From Chiua virens (lineage: Eukaryota > Basidiomycota > Agaricomycetes > Boletales > Boletaceae), in assembly GCA_019787685.1 (NCBI GenBank), contig JAHNUO010000001.1, positions 2,728,001 to 2,792,000 on the forward strand: a DNA stretch of 64,000 nucleotides, given 5' to 3'. The notes beneath the pieces were generated by a model. The model saw nothing but the letters and a program-made list of their open reading frames with translations. It had not been told where the DNA came from and did no database searches. The position numbers were made by a program, and so were the translations under genes. Of the stretch, positions 25,769-38,415 are shown in pieces (the stretch's first letter is position 1; each line of letters starts with the position of its first letter).

Positions 25769-27346
25769 CTATGACATCACCCCACTAGCGTAGCTTTTCA
25801 TGATGGTTCCAAGTACCCATGCATGTCCACCGACGTAAAATAAGCTTCTCAGCCAGAGACCAAAGAACACATTTTCTCCTAGGAACTCGAGCTTGTATGC
25901 CTCGGCGAGCCAGACTGCCTGTACACCAACCCAAACTGACAACGCTCCACCACGAGAATCGTACACGGGGCGCTAGGAGTGGTAGGAAGAGTGTGTACCA
26001 CAAAAAGTACTGCGAGGTGCATACCCGGTTGAACAGCACGAACTGCAAACGTTTGTACGAACCACGCAAACGGCAAGTCTCGGGTATGTCGACCCAGCAA
26101 GAGGCCTGCTCCAAGAGAGAGCGAGAGCTGTGGGACGAGGCTCAGTGAGCGGTGAACGAAAGAGCCGTCGTGTCAGGGACAGGGCTACGTCGCTGTAGTC
26201 GTCAAGCGAACCAGATGACGATTGACCGGGGTACGTGAGGTACGTGAGGTAAAAGTAGGGGGAAAAGTTGTGTCGATGGTCGAGGCGGTCCGCATGATAT
26301 AAATACGCCTCGTACAAGAACGGGTCTCCCCATCTGCGATAAGTGGACAATGAGCAATGGGTCTCAGTATGAATCTTTTTAAAAAGAAACATACATGACG
26401 TAGCAGAACGCGCCGAGAAAGAAAAACGTACCCGCACTGAGGGCCGCAAACCGGAGTGTCCGCCTACAGACGAGCGACTTGACATAGCTGAGTCCCCAGC
26501 CGGCCGTTGGTCGTGTCTCGCCAGCGATTGCGGCGACGCAGCTCACGCCATAAATAACGGGGTAGATCTTCCAATGGGTACTCACGCCCAGCATCACGGC
26601 GGCTGTGTCCCACCGGCGATGGAGCGCGCAGTATAGTGTGAGGAGAACGAGGGTGCAGAGTATAGATTCGGAGGAGCCACGCGTAGAGATGCTGAATACG
26701 AGCGGATTGAGGAGGTGGGTTGCAGCGAGAAACGTAGCCCATCTCCCTACGGTTGCATCGGCACTGGGCGTGTCCGAGGTTTCCGTGACCTTGTTTTTAC
26801 TTTGTTCGTGAAAGGTCGGCTTTGTGGTGTCAGCACCTGGTGTGGGTGTTGGTCGCGCGAGGATGGCAGAAACAAGTAGGTGGTATATGAGCACCCCGTT
26901 GATGAGGTCACATGCTGCGAAAAGATATTTCCCAAAAGACGCATGAACGAGCTCGCTTGGGAGTAAGAGGGCGGCCAGCAGTGGGGTATAGCGGTAAGTC
27001 TCGCGATTGTATGGGCTAAGGCACGCGTCACCAACACGAACGAGGCGTCTCAGAAGACGCAAAGGACTCACTTTCCAACGTTGAAGCCAAGCTTGCATGT
27101 CAATGGACCCCGTGCAAGGTTGTCCGTGCTCGGGTTGAAAAGAAACCACGCGGCATCACTGAAGACGCGGTAGTCGACGTCGGTATACTTGACAATGGAA
27201 TGGGCATCGTGCCACTCGCTGTAAAGGATGAGAGCCACTCTCAAAAATGCAGATGCGGCCAGTAGTGTCCAAAACGGAGGAATGTGTTTCTGCCAGCCAC
27301 GGAAAGTCAAATGCTGAGAACTCATTGGTGCATATTTGGGCGGCAC
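25769..27346 (-). CDS. GPI14: GPI mannosyltransferase 1 (PIG-M/Gpi14), two apparent frameshifts
   Basis: ER multi-span enzyme that adds the first mannose to GPI anchors using dolichol-phosphate-mannose. Met 27346 or 27325 starts the protein. Exon 1 has [17 protein letters not shown], including the DxD-type motif of the GT-C fold. Exon 2 gives [31 protein letters not shown] and helices. Later exons give [20 protein letters not shown] and [17 protein letters not shown], all family hallmarks. The C-terminus [18 protein letters not shown] ends at 25769. The frame changes twice, near 26044 and near 25940 (see findings). All conserved blocks are otherwise present in order. Confidence 0.88.
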
Positions 27347-28007
27347 AACAAGTTAGTCGGAAGAGCCAAAAGAGCCAAGACATCACCCGGATTCGGGCCG
27401 TTCCCGGGCCGCACTCCAGCGGGCGGGCATGTTGATAGCATTTTATTTTTGTCTATTTTCCGAGTCGACGCGTGACAGACGAAATGGTATTTGCTATGTA
27501 GTAGGATGGGTCAAGAAGTTGTCATAGTAACCGTAAGTACTCTCTGAGTCCGTACCGCTTCTCTCCGAGATGACCGCAGATATCTTGAAGTGATCGCTAC
27601 GATAGAACACCGTGCGGCGGTTGTAAGACCTTCAACTTCACTGGCACATGGATGGCACATGGATCAAGCCGTGTCAATATCCTCGCTACACTCGGTTGGA
27701 AGCGTTCGTTTCAGGTCCTGCCCCGAAAAGGACCAGTACTTAATAACGTCGAGTTTCGAGACGGGAGTTTCGCTAAGCAACGTATACATATTCAAATTCC
27801 CCCAATGTCACTTCTACGAATGATCGGATGCTAAAGTGTTTTTTTTGATCGGCGACTCGCTGGTGTGTAGGCTGGCCGCATCACGACGTCGCACTGCCAA
27901 TCACCATTTATCATTCCGCAGCCTACAGAAAGCATTGGCGAGTATAATATCACCCGAAGGTACTAACCTTATGATACATATTTCGAACAAAGCTTCAGGT
28001 GGACGAA
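27347..28007. other. intergenic, no gene seen
   Basis: About 0.66 kb between PIG-M start and the end of OPT gene 1, including a GC-rich patch at 27,395-27,430. No coding signal. Confidence 0.5.
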
Positions 28008-31000
28008 CTAGCTAAGATACATGCAGCGGTCGTAATTTCCGGCCTGGTTGGCACCCCACCAGGAGGGGAATAAATGGGCAGTTCCGGCTGCACCTTGGAC
28101 ACTAAAGGAAAGGATAAACACCATTACCTGAGTACCACCGTCAAGCGCTGCCAAATTGCTTGTTCACAACCACAAATGAGATGTTCTGAGAAAGGACACA
28201 CCTGCACCGACGAGGTAGTTGTATTTCTGGAACCAACGAGGGTATCGCGTTCTAATCCACCATTGAGATGCCAATGCAATCGTGAAGTAAGATAATATCG
28301 ACGAGTTGATCCCCACAGATAAGCAACCAACATACCCACTGAATAATAGAACATAAGAGGGTGTCTGTAAATCGCACAGGAAAGAAATGCGTACCATATA
28401 ATGGGCGTGTAAAGGTAGTCTGTACGAAGCTTGGGCCAATAGCGGTGGACCAACCAGAACGGCACTGGTGCGACCAGACCCACCAAGTATGCCAATGGAA
28501 CCCACTGGTATCTCATTCCAGCCGAGAACAACTCTTTACTAAGGCCGCCCCAAGCGATGGCTTGAGAATTATATTGTTGAGCTTGCTGGCCTGACCAAAT
28601 ATTTGATCCTTGAACAGAAAGGAGGATCTCTCGTTGATTGTCAACGATGGAGTTCATTAAGACTGTGGGTTGTGAGAATCTGCGCGCGAGGGGCCTAAAT
28701 TCACTTACAATAGTTCAAGATGGCGCCAAGGAGAGTACCAATGATCTGTGCTGCGAAAGAGGCACGAGGGGGGAGCTTCGCATCTATCAAAATACATTAG
28801 CATGTATGACTTGGGGACTGCTGGGGAGACCTACACTGGCCGATTTTGAGGTCACGAAGCAACAGAGTAGCTTGCGAAACAGTATCTGGAACGATGTCAA
28901 TTCATCCATGTCTCACCAGTGGTGGGAACGACTCACTGTTACTATACAGAACAAAATACATGTTGGCCATCGGCTTTCCCGGTTGCAAATATCCTGCAAT
29001 CATCTGTACAAAGGTTTCTTTCCGTAAAATTAGATGATGTGAATGGTGTTGACCGGGTTGCGTAACTCACGAATCGAAATACCAATACCCGTAATAGCAT
29101 AAAGAGCCCCAAGAAAGAGAATGGAGATGATCGCCAGAAGCACGGCTATCATGAAACTCCACCATGGAAGAGTGGACTTGCTCTTGTAGATTACTATCAG
29201 AGCCACCACAAACGATAACACAAAAGTAACGTGGTACCAGCTGTTCGGTACGTCGGGATACTTGGATATACAGCCATTAGATGTTTGTTACTGGAAACTT
29301 ACTGCAATGAAGCCAAGGCTCACCTTGAGCATCTGAGCATAATGAGGGTCGATATCTTCATCTTCTTTGGGTCTCTCCCGCATACCGTTGTCATTCCAGA
29401 ATTTCCAATCAACAGTCTGCCAGCTAAATTCTTGCCACAGTCTGCGGAGCTTGGATGGAGCCATCCAGCTCCACGCACCGCTCAGGTCATCTCGGTTCCA
29501 AAGGAGCAGATGAGTGAACGTCGCCGTTACCGCCAAGTTCGTCGCAAGAAGATATACTACCCAGGTACTGGCGTAATACGGTAGACCCTGTTCCGCAAGG
29601 AGGGCAGGATCGACTTCGTAATTCGAATTCAAGATCAATAGCTGGTCGTAAACTGTGCCGTTCTCATAAAACAAGAGTTGTGAGAGCTATATGTTACAAT
29701 TAGTACTGTGTTCAGCGGAAGGCATATACACACTTACGAACGGGAAGTTCTGGGATTTCCAGATGTTGTTGTAAAAAACGCCGCAGAAAACGACACTGAA
29801 AAGAACAAGTCAGACAAGGCTCGACGGAGTGTTCGTTGTATGTAAACACACATGCAGAGCAGATATCCGATTATCCCGGATAGCTATTATCTTATCAATC
29901 TCCGTTCGTTGGGCAGTTGTCTTTACCCACCTGGGTTTTCAGCGGAATAGCCATGGGGTTGAAACCCCCGGAAATGTACTGCGGATTCCAATGTCAATTA
30001 CAATAGTTCCACAATCTTGTGTTGAAACCAAACCTGCCAGTCGAAGCAAATTGAGAGAAAACCGAGTCCTTCATTACCATTACTTCCACCAAATACCCGA
30101 GAGACGTCCGGGTTGTTCGGAGCAGCAAGGCAAAAGATAGACAAGCCTGTGAGCAGGGGGAAAATCCATTCGGGGAAGAGTTCCCAAATAAATATGCTGA
30201 GACTCCACGGTTAGCCAACAGTGCGATTGCAGCGGAATGTAACGTACACTCCAAAGACAATGTAGAAGACCTGAAGCCTACGGCGATTGTTCGCACCATC
30301 ACGAAAGAAAGCGTCGAACATAGATATCAATGGAAGTACGCTGGGATAAAGCATCTTTGAGGGGTATAATAGAATTGCTTTTCGTCGCGATGTATCAGAG
30401 GACACGGTACATCGAAATCGTGGAAAGCAGACTCACGTCTCAGTAAGCCACCCATGCCGTAGCCGAGGAGTTGACTTGAAAACAACAAGAAAATGGAAGC
30501 CACGGGGTTGGGGGTGATATTGTAATACAATCGCTGAACAGCAAGGACCTCGGTTGCAAGGGCCGCGTTAGCTGCTGCACTGGCCATGATGATAATAAAA
30601 GCGTTCTCCTTCTTGTTGAATGGATGCTAGAAAGGGGTGAGATTGAGGGATACGACAGTGATCGGTCCTTACGGGGTTCAAATAGCGGAACAGCCCGTGG
30701 CGAGGAATGGATATCTCCATGGCATATCCAAGCACGTACGAGACGATGGCAAGGAACATCAAGGACACGGAAACGGTTTGCTGTTGACCAGAAATGAGAC
30801 CAGCGAAGTAGGAGGGATGCTGGCGGAACTCACTGGTTTAAAATAATAAATTTCGGCTGTTTTAAAAAAATATTAGACATGGAGGGGAAAGCGTAGAGAT
30901 AAACGCACCCAAGGAACCACCGAAGGCAGAGAGACCTAACCCAAGAAAGAAGGAGCGGAAGGTCCACGGGTTGAGAGAGGGATCATCATCGACAGAGATG

Positions 31001-31209
31001 ACGTGTGTTGCGATATCACGTTCGCTATGGAGGACAATATCTGAGACGTCATCGACAAGTGAGAGCGATGCGACCTCGACGTCTGCCGTTTTAAAGAACG
31101 GGTTTTCATCCCTTTCAAAAGACTTTCCGTCGGTGGTGCTAGGCACTGTTGTAACCCTTGTGGGCTTTTCGTCTGGATGGATCCCAACGCCTTGACTCCC
31201 AGGATCCAT
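28008..31209 (-). CDS. OPT-family oligopeptide transporter, copy 1
   Basis: Proton-coupled peptide/metal-chelate transporter of the OPT family (PF03169 type), plasma membrane, about 14-16 helices. It starts MDPGSQGVGIHPDE, then a hydrophilic tail and the family entry motif DDDPSLNPWTFRSFFLGLGL. Further exons: AEIYYFKP, IPRHGLFRYLNP, AFFRDGANNRRRLQVFYIVFG, NNPDVSRVFGGSNGNEGLG, YISGGFNPMAIP, WVVYLLATNLAVTATFTHLL, FVLYS, KLPPRASFAAQIIGTLLGAI, NIWSGQQAQQYNSQAIAWGG and HRYWPKLRTDYLYTPII. It ends GNYDRCMYLS with TAG at 28008-28010. Intron positions match copy 2 downstream, so the two arose by tandem duplication. Substrate unknown. Confidence 0.88.
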
Positions 31210-32641
31210 GGATGGAGGCCCTGTGTGTGTGGTGTCGTAATGGGGCCATTGAGAGGGTTGGGTTTTAAGTATTCGGGCAGGAAGTACCGGAAAGTCGCGA
31301 AATACTAATGATGTGACGTGACGAATGCCAGGATAGGGACTTTATCAATGCTGGATAACCTGCTAGCCGAGATACTAATCTCGATCAGAAGCAATGGAGC
31401 TGAATGATTGTTGTGATGTTTACGGGACATAATTAGTGCCTCCCGTTTTCGGATTGCCTGCTGCATTAACAGCCTGAACTCACTGTTTGACCATGGCCCG
31501 CTATGAAACATACCAATGCGAAAGAAAATCAGTGCGTCTTCGGAGTAGTGTGCCGTGAAAACATATCTCAACTCCGCTCCCTTGTAACCATTTTCTAGAT
31601 GTTTCACCCTCAGGCTTCATGGGGTTTTAAGGTGAACGTTATGGTCACGACACGATCGTGGGGCCATTTTCATCCAACGTGGTACGAGTTGACACGGTCC
31701 TTGGAGTTGATTCAACTCAAGATTTCGAATTTGTCCGGACGGAACGCTTGGTATGCTTGCTTGCCAAGTGCTTCAGATTTGGAAACTCGGGACGGGCCGT
31801 GGAGCTCCTGTTGAATTTAGTATGAAGGATCAGGCCTCTAGCAACTTTCACACCTTTTGAACCCGATTTGTTACGAACGAGGTAACCCCTTGTCGTCGCA
31901 CAAGCAGTTTAATTAACCATTTCATCTGGGGATTCGACCGGGTATCCTTCGCCAAGGATGTCTGGAATAACTGTCGTTCGAGCCCCAGCCTCACATTCAA
32001 GTTTTACTACCGTGTTTCGCTCAGGGATTCACTGTCTAAGGTGAAGGTGAAGCAACTTCTCCTGAAAATCCGCACTTGCAAAACTGACCTTCCGGCTAGC
32101 GCGGCAGGCCTCCGTCGGAAGGGATGCCTGCCCAGGTGTTTCAGGATATTGTACGAGGAACAGAGATGGCAACGGCGACCATCGGTGTTGCACTAGCTGA
32201 GAACTGCCACTTGAAGGTGCGACGACTATGATACAAGTTAATAAGAACCATCAGCTCCAGAGAAATCTCACTACATTCCGTGTCACCGCGCTTCTGGCAT
32301 TTGTATTTTCCGCCGGGCTTCTACCATCCCAGCTAATCGCAGTTAGTTAGCATGACAGGCATTTTGTGTAAGCCGCTACATGTATGTCAGTATATACGCC
32401 TGACAAGCAATAGGTATACCGTCCGAAAGCCTTTTCCGTTGTGCAGTTGTGCACTGGGAATCTGAGCAGAGCTCTTGGACTGTATTACTCACAACTTTAT
32501 CTCGCATGACGTTCAATGCCAGTGGCAGCGCAAGTGTGTGCGATAAATTTCAATCTTTATTACACCCATTTATTTCACATACAACCGTAAATAAGAATAC
32601 GTATAAGTGGAAGGGCAGTTCAAACCTTCAACTGGACATAT
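31210..32641. other. intergenic between the two OPT genes
   Basis: About 1.4 kb, the largest gene-free gap outside the transposons. No recognisable gene, repeat or third OPT remnant seen; contains the promoter of OPT copy 1 and the 3' region of copy 2. Confidence 0.5.
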
Positions 32642-35600
32642 CTAGTCAAGGTACAAGCAGCGATCATAGTTTCCGCCTTGGTTGGCACCCCACCACGCAG
32701 GGAAGAGATGAGCGGTTCCTGCTGCACCCTGGACGGCAAAGGATAGAATAAACACCATGACCTGGGTACCACCATCGAGGGCTGCCAGATTGATTATAAG
32801 TGAACTTGAACAAAGCATCCCGAAGGAAGGAAGGGCCTACCTGCGCCAATAATGTAGTTGTATTTCTGGAACCAGCGGGGGTGGCGCGTTCTCAGCCACC
32901 ATTGAGAGACGAAGGCGATAATGAAGTACATCATGACGGAAGAGTTAATGCCCACACAGAGGTAGCCAAGGAAGTAACTGTAAGAGGAAGAGATAAAGAG
33001 GTTGGGTTGTCAGATGTCAGGTGCGAGGTAAACACATACCAGATGATGGGTGTGTAGAGGTAGTCAGCACGCAGTTTAGGCCAGTAGCGGTGGATGATCC
33101 AGAATGGCACGGGCACGGCAACGCCAACTAGATATGCCCACGGAACCCACTGGTACCTCATTCCAACTGAGAACAATTGGTGACTAAGACCACCCCATGC
33201 AATAGCTTGAGAATTATATTGCTGAGGTTGCTGACCAGACCAGATGTTCGTCCCCTCGACGGAAAGAAGAATGTCCCGTTCATTGGCGATGATGGAGTTC
33301 ATTAAGACTGCAGATGATGTAAGCATCTGCGGGAAGAAGGGTGCATTTTCTTACAGTAATTCAAGATAGCACCAAGGAGGGTACCAATGACCTGGGCAGT
33401 GAAAGAAGCACGAGGAGGGAGCTTCGCATCTGTCGAAATGGGTTGGTATTTGAGACTGTCATCATTGGTCTTCAGAATACTTACACTGGCCAATTTTAAG
33501 ATCGCGGAGCAGCAGAGTAGCTTGTGTGACGGTGTCTGAACACAAAGTCGGTGAGTAAACCGATATTTGCAAACGCGAAGGTGCACTTACTGTAACCGTA
33601 AAGAACAAAGTACATGTTAGCCATCGGCAATCCAGGATTCAAATATCCTGCAATCATCTGTACCAGATTTTCTATGCACAAATTGAGCTCACGAGTGATA
33701 GGATTCGGATATGGACACTCACGAAGCCAGAGATTGTAACCCGTAATGCCATACAAGGCTCCAAAGAACAAAACTGCTATAATCGCCAGAAGGACGGATA
33801 TGATGAAGGCCCACCATGGCAAAGTGGAGTTGCTCTTGTAGTTTACCACCAGTGCCACAGCAAATGATATCGCGAAGACAATATAATACCAGCTGTTCGG
33901 CACGTCAGGGTACTGAAACAAGGAATTATTTGGCGTCTGTTATCACAATCACAAGAGGCACCAGACTTACCTTAAGCATTTGAGCATAGTGAGGGTCAAT
34001 GTCTTCTCCCTCCTTTGGCTGCTCACGTATCCCGTCATCTTTCCAGAACTTCCAGTTGACACCTTTCCAGCTAAATTCTTGCCACATTCGACGAAGGTTG
34101 GAAGGAGCCATCCAGCTCCAGGACGAGCGTAAGTCGTCACGGTTCCACAGAAATAGGTGTGTGAACGTAGCTCCCAGTGATAAGTTGGTGGTGAGAAGAT
34201 ACACAACCCAAGTACCAGCGTAGTATGGTAATCCCTGTTCCGCGACCAGAGTGGGGTCGACTTCATAGTTTGCATTCATGATCAATGTCTGGTTGTACAA
34301 GGTGCCATTCTCGTAGAATAAGAGCTGCGAGAGCTATATTCGGAATCAGCGCGGCATCTATTACAAGACACAACTCAGACGCACGAAGGGGAAGCTCTGG
34401 GATTCCCAGATGTTGTTGTAGAAAACGGCGACAAAAATGACCCTAAGGGGAAAATATCAGACAAGGCCATAGAGTAACTGTTGTACACCCACATGCATAA
34501 TAGATACCCAATAAAGCTGGAAAACTGTTGTCTTGTTAATCGCACCGACTCGTTTCATACTCTACTCTAACTCACCTGGGCTTTCAAGGGAATAGTCATG
34601 GGGTTGATACCCCCAGATATGTACTGCGAAATGGTACATCAGCCATCATCCCGCAGTATCGGATTTGTCTGAAACCAACCTGCCAGTCGAAACAGACCGA
34701 GAGGAGACCGAGTCCTTCATTACCATTAGTCCCACCAAACAATGTGGAGGCCACCGCGTTGTTCGGAAGAGCAAGACAGAAGATTGAGAAGCCTGTGAGT
34801 AGAGGGAATATCCACTCTGGGAAGAGTTCCCAAATGAAGATTCTGGAATTCCAGGTGAGCCACTGGTCGAAAGACTTGCAACGTAATGCAACCTACGCTC
34901 CAAAGACGAAATAGAAAACTCTCAATCTGCGACGATTATTCGCACCATCATGGAAGAAGGCATCAAACATGGAGATGAGTGGAAGTACGAGAGGATAAAG
35001 CATCTTCGAGGGGTAGAGCAGAGTTGCTTTTTTGTCGCCATGCATCAGCGGACGTGCTGGCTAGTTGCAAAAGATAGACTTACGTCTCAGTACACCACCA
35101 ATACCATAACCTAGAAGTTGACTGGAGAACAACAAGAATATGGAAGATGCAGCATTGGGGGTGATGTTGTAGTACAGACGTTGAACGGCGAGGATCTCCG
35201 TTGCAAGAGCCGAGTTTGCTGCCGAACTAGCCATGATAATAATGAAAGCATTTTCTTTCTTATTGAAAGGATGCTAGAGAAGGGTAAGATAGAGGAAGTC
35301 AAGGGGAGACTGAAGCCTACAGGATTCAAGTAGCGGAACAGACCATGACGAGGGATAAACGTCTCCATTGCAACTCCAAGAACGTACGAGATGATGCCAA
35401 GGAACATCAAGGATACCAAGACGGTTTGCTATGGACCACGAGATGAGACCAACAAAACAGACGAGATGACGATGAACTCACCGGTTTGAAATAATAAATT
35501 TCGGCTACATCGTATAAGAAGTAGAAGCAATGACGGAGGGGGTTAACGTACCCAAGGAACCACCGAAGGCGGAGAGACCCAGACCAAGGAAAAAAGCACG

Positions 35601-35849
35601 AAAGGTCCATGGGTTGAGAGAGGGATCATCATCAGTAGAGATAACGTGCGTCGCAATATCACGTTCGCTGTTGAGCACGGCATCTGGGGTATCATCGTCG
35701 ACTGAGTCTGATGCAGCCTCGACGTCTGCAGACGCTGCATAATACGACTTTTCATCCTTCTCTAAGGACTTCTCGTCGGTGGTGCTGGGCACCCTTTCAA
35801 CCGTCGTGAGGGCTTCGTCCAGATGGACACCTGTGCCTTGATTGCTCAT
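32642..35849 (-). CDS. OPT-family oligopeptide transporter, copy 2
   Basis: Paralog of the neighbouring OPT gene with the same exon plan and conserved blocks: DDDPSLNPWTFRAFFLGLGL, QTVLVSLMFLGIISYVLG, IPRHGLFRYLNP, WVVYLLTTNLSLGATFTHLF, HYAQMLK, QMIAGYLNPGLPMANMYFV, KLPPRASFTAQVIGTLLGAI, NIWSGQQPQQYNSQAIAWGG and the ending GGNYDRCLYLD before TAG at 32642-32644. Start Met 35849 (MSNQGTGVHLDE). The N-terminal cytosolic tails of the two copies are the most diverged part. Likely imports small peptides or a peptide-like chelate. Confidence 0.88.
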
Positions 35850-36472
35850 GGGTGGTGGCCTACCGTGAAGTGGAAATTGAGATGGAGTTTAAGTAGGGTG
35901 GTCCTGATCCCATCGCAGGATCCGGATGCAACCAGAATCATGCTGGGCATTTCTAAAAATTACGCGGGGCAGAGTATGGGAGAACTCGTTTAGAGTAACG
36001 ACGTTCACACGTGGAAGTACCGACTGACCTTGTGCAATAGATAAGAAATCCACTTGATGGGCAGATAGTGAGGGAAAAGAGTGTCGGGATATAACTATGA
36101 ATAGGCTGGTCGAATCTTGGTGAGTTGCTGTTACGACCATTTGAAGCGCGTACCTTGAAGGGCATCAACACATCACCCGGCGGGCCGCATGATCCACAAT
36201 TAAAACCGAAACCTCGTGAACTTGTTGGGCTTCGTGTGACCCTATAAACCCGCAAATACTCACCGTCATCCGACCTGAACAGTCTTGAAATACTTGAGGT
36301 AGAACAAAGCGAGGCAGTGTCGAATACATAGTAGCGAACTATTTGAGTGAACCCTAGGGACTAGTAGAAACGAAGCCTTTGTCCGCGGATTGAGTTCCAC
36401 GTTCCGAGTCGCGTGGAGTGCGTGTGAAACTCGACACCCAAAGCTGCTCAACGTAACGACCTCTCCGATGAC
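35850..36472. other. divergent intergenic region OPT2/INPP5
   Basis: About 0.6 kb with no supported coding sequence; should hold both promoters. Confidence 0.5.
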
Positions 36473-38052
36473 ATGAACGAACGATTACTTGTGCAAATCG
36501 GTTCTTACAATACCAGCCTTCAAGCTGGTCCAGGACTTCCCCAGGATCTAGTCGATTGGCTTGCTCCCACGTTGCAGGTTTCTTCTTTCCTCTCCAAGGA
36601 GCAGAGAGCGCCAGACCTCGTTGCAATTGGGTTCCAAGAATTACTTCCACTTCACCTCGGACGTATGTCTCATTACTGTTACAGGGGCGAACCTGACAGA
36701 TCTTTTTTCGGGAAACACAGTTGCCGGACGGTCGAGGTCAGTCATCGACGAGAAGGATGCGCACATACGCGCTCAGATAGAAACACATGCCCCGAACAAG
36801 GAGTCTTATTCTCTCGTCGCTAAAGTTGTCAACGTCGGTGTCGCGTTACTCGTGTATGCTAGAGACGAAACGATTGCCCGCCGTGTATGTGACGTGCAGG
36901 CACAATGGACGGGTACCGGACCTGCATATATGGGCAACAAGGGTGCCGTAGGCGTAAGATTCCGTGTCGCCGACCGTGGATCCCAAATGGGGGAGACATT
37001 CACGTCAGTATGTTCAAGAATCAACATTTTCCGAGCTCACCCAACCCCGGCAGTTTTGTTTGTGCACATCTCACAGCCCACGAGGCTCACCTCGATCATA
37101 GGACAGCAGATTATCACCACATAGTCCGGACACTTCTCTTCCCGGCGACACCTTCGCTTCCCAATCAGCCATTCACCACCATGTACACTACTTCTCATCT
37201 TTTTTCCTTGGCGACCTTAATTTCCGTGTTGCAATACCCCCTTCACATCCTCTTCGGACGGCATCCCGCGGAGAAGAGGCACAATCTATGCTCAGTGACG
37301 AGAAAACGCGAGAGACACTGAAAGAATATGATCAACTCATCAACGAACGTCGAAAAGGACGCGTATTCATTGGTTTGCGAGAAGGTCCTTTTTGGACATT
37401 CAAGTGCACATACAAATGTGTGCTAGGCGAGGTCGACAAGTACAAGTACGCAACCCGTCTTCCTCATGTTCGTTCCTTACTGAAGTTTTATTCCCATCTG
37501 TAGTATCAAACGGGTTCCATCATGGACAGACAGAATCATGTATACGACGTACACGGACTCGCCTGCTACCCCAGACAAATCAGACATTGATAATATCTTG
37601 TACACCTCGATCCCATCGTATGTCACTTCGGATCATGCAAGTCCTCACTTTGCTATGTGCCGAAGACCATGCTGATCATACATTACTGTTATTTCATGGC
37701 TTAGAAACCGGTTGTATCCCTCCTCCTGCTTCCCGCACCGCAAGCTCTACCTACTGCTTCGCCATCAACCACCGCGGAGGAAGAACCGCCAGCGAACCCT
37801 CCCCGCCTTCGCCTACCTTTGACGTACACTCCAATACCTGATCCTCTTGCAAGCATCAAGAAATACACAGGCCGCACATTGGACCGCATCGTCGGTTACA
37901 CGTGGTGGCTCCTCGTCGTCGCTGGTGCAGGTTCCACCGTCGTCGGCATTTTCAATTTCTGTTGTATGTATGCGAGTTGGAAGTGGCTCGGACGGTGGTG
38001 GTGGGGGCCGTCGAATGGAAACGGCATTCCCACGACCGTGGATGCGGCGTGA
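36473..38052 (+). CDS. inositol polyphosphate 5-phosphatase, C-terminally membrane-anchored, one apparent frameshift
   Basis: Mg-dependent phosphatase of the IPPc family acting on the 5-phosphate of inositol lipids or phosphates. Exon 1 (36473-36662) has QIGSYNTSLQ and VAIGFQELLPLHLG, with the metal-binding E. Then VALLVYARDE, PAYMGNKGAVGVRF, CAHLTAHEAHLDHR, FLGDLNFR, RVPSWTDRIMY and SDHKPVV, all catalytic signatures. The intron before KPVV (37637-37704) is GC-AG. The C-terminus has one long hydrophobic span (WWLLVVAGAGSTVVGIF), so it is probably tail-anchored. The frame slips between TTSHLF and FLGDLNFR at the T-run 37200-37205 (see findings). The first intron, 37 nt, is unusually short. Confidence 0.85.
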
Positions 38053-38415
38053 AGTGGGTGGTCCTGCTTACAGTTAAGATCAGAGGTTAGGTAAGCTTTG
38101 GTATACATATCCGAGGCATTTCTTGTCTGCTTCTTGCTTAATGTTTATTTGCGCTTGAGCGCATCACTGGTAATATATCACCGATCACGTCAGGGACCGC
38201 GGAGGCTACTACATCACCGCCCGACATCGCTAAACTGTACAGCTTGTGCGACCTACTATAATTGCGTGTGTCGGGTTGCAATAAGATCCCGATAGCTATG
38301 GATGTAACTACCGATACCCACGCACGGGTCGTACCTATGTATCTATGGACTCGTGCCTAACACTCGCCCCGCCGAAAATGAGAGTCAATATTGTAAGCCC
38401 CAGAAGATTCACTCC
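38053..38415. other. short convergent intergenic region
   Basis: About 360 bp between the stops of the 5-phosphatase and the MFS gene; nothing recognised. Confidence 0.5.

Noticed and set aside
36663..36684. A 22-nt micro-intron in the inositol phosphatase gene (GTATGT...TTACAG)
   Set aside because: A 37-nt intron using the next acceptor (ends 36699) keeps the frame and is less extreme.
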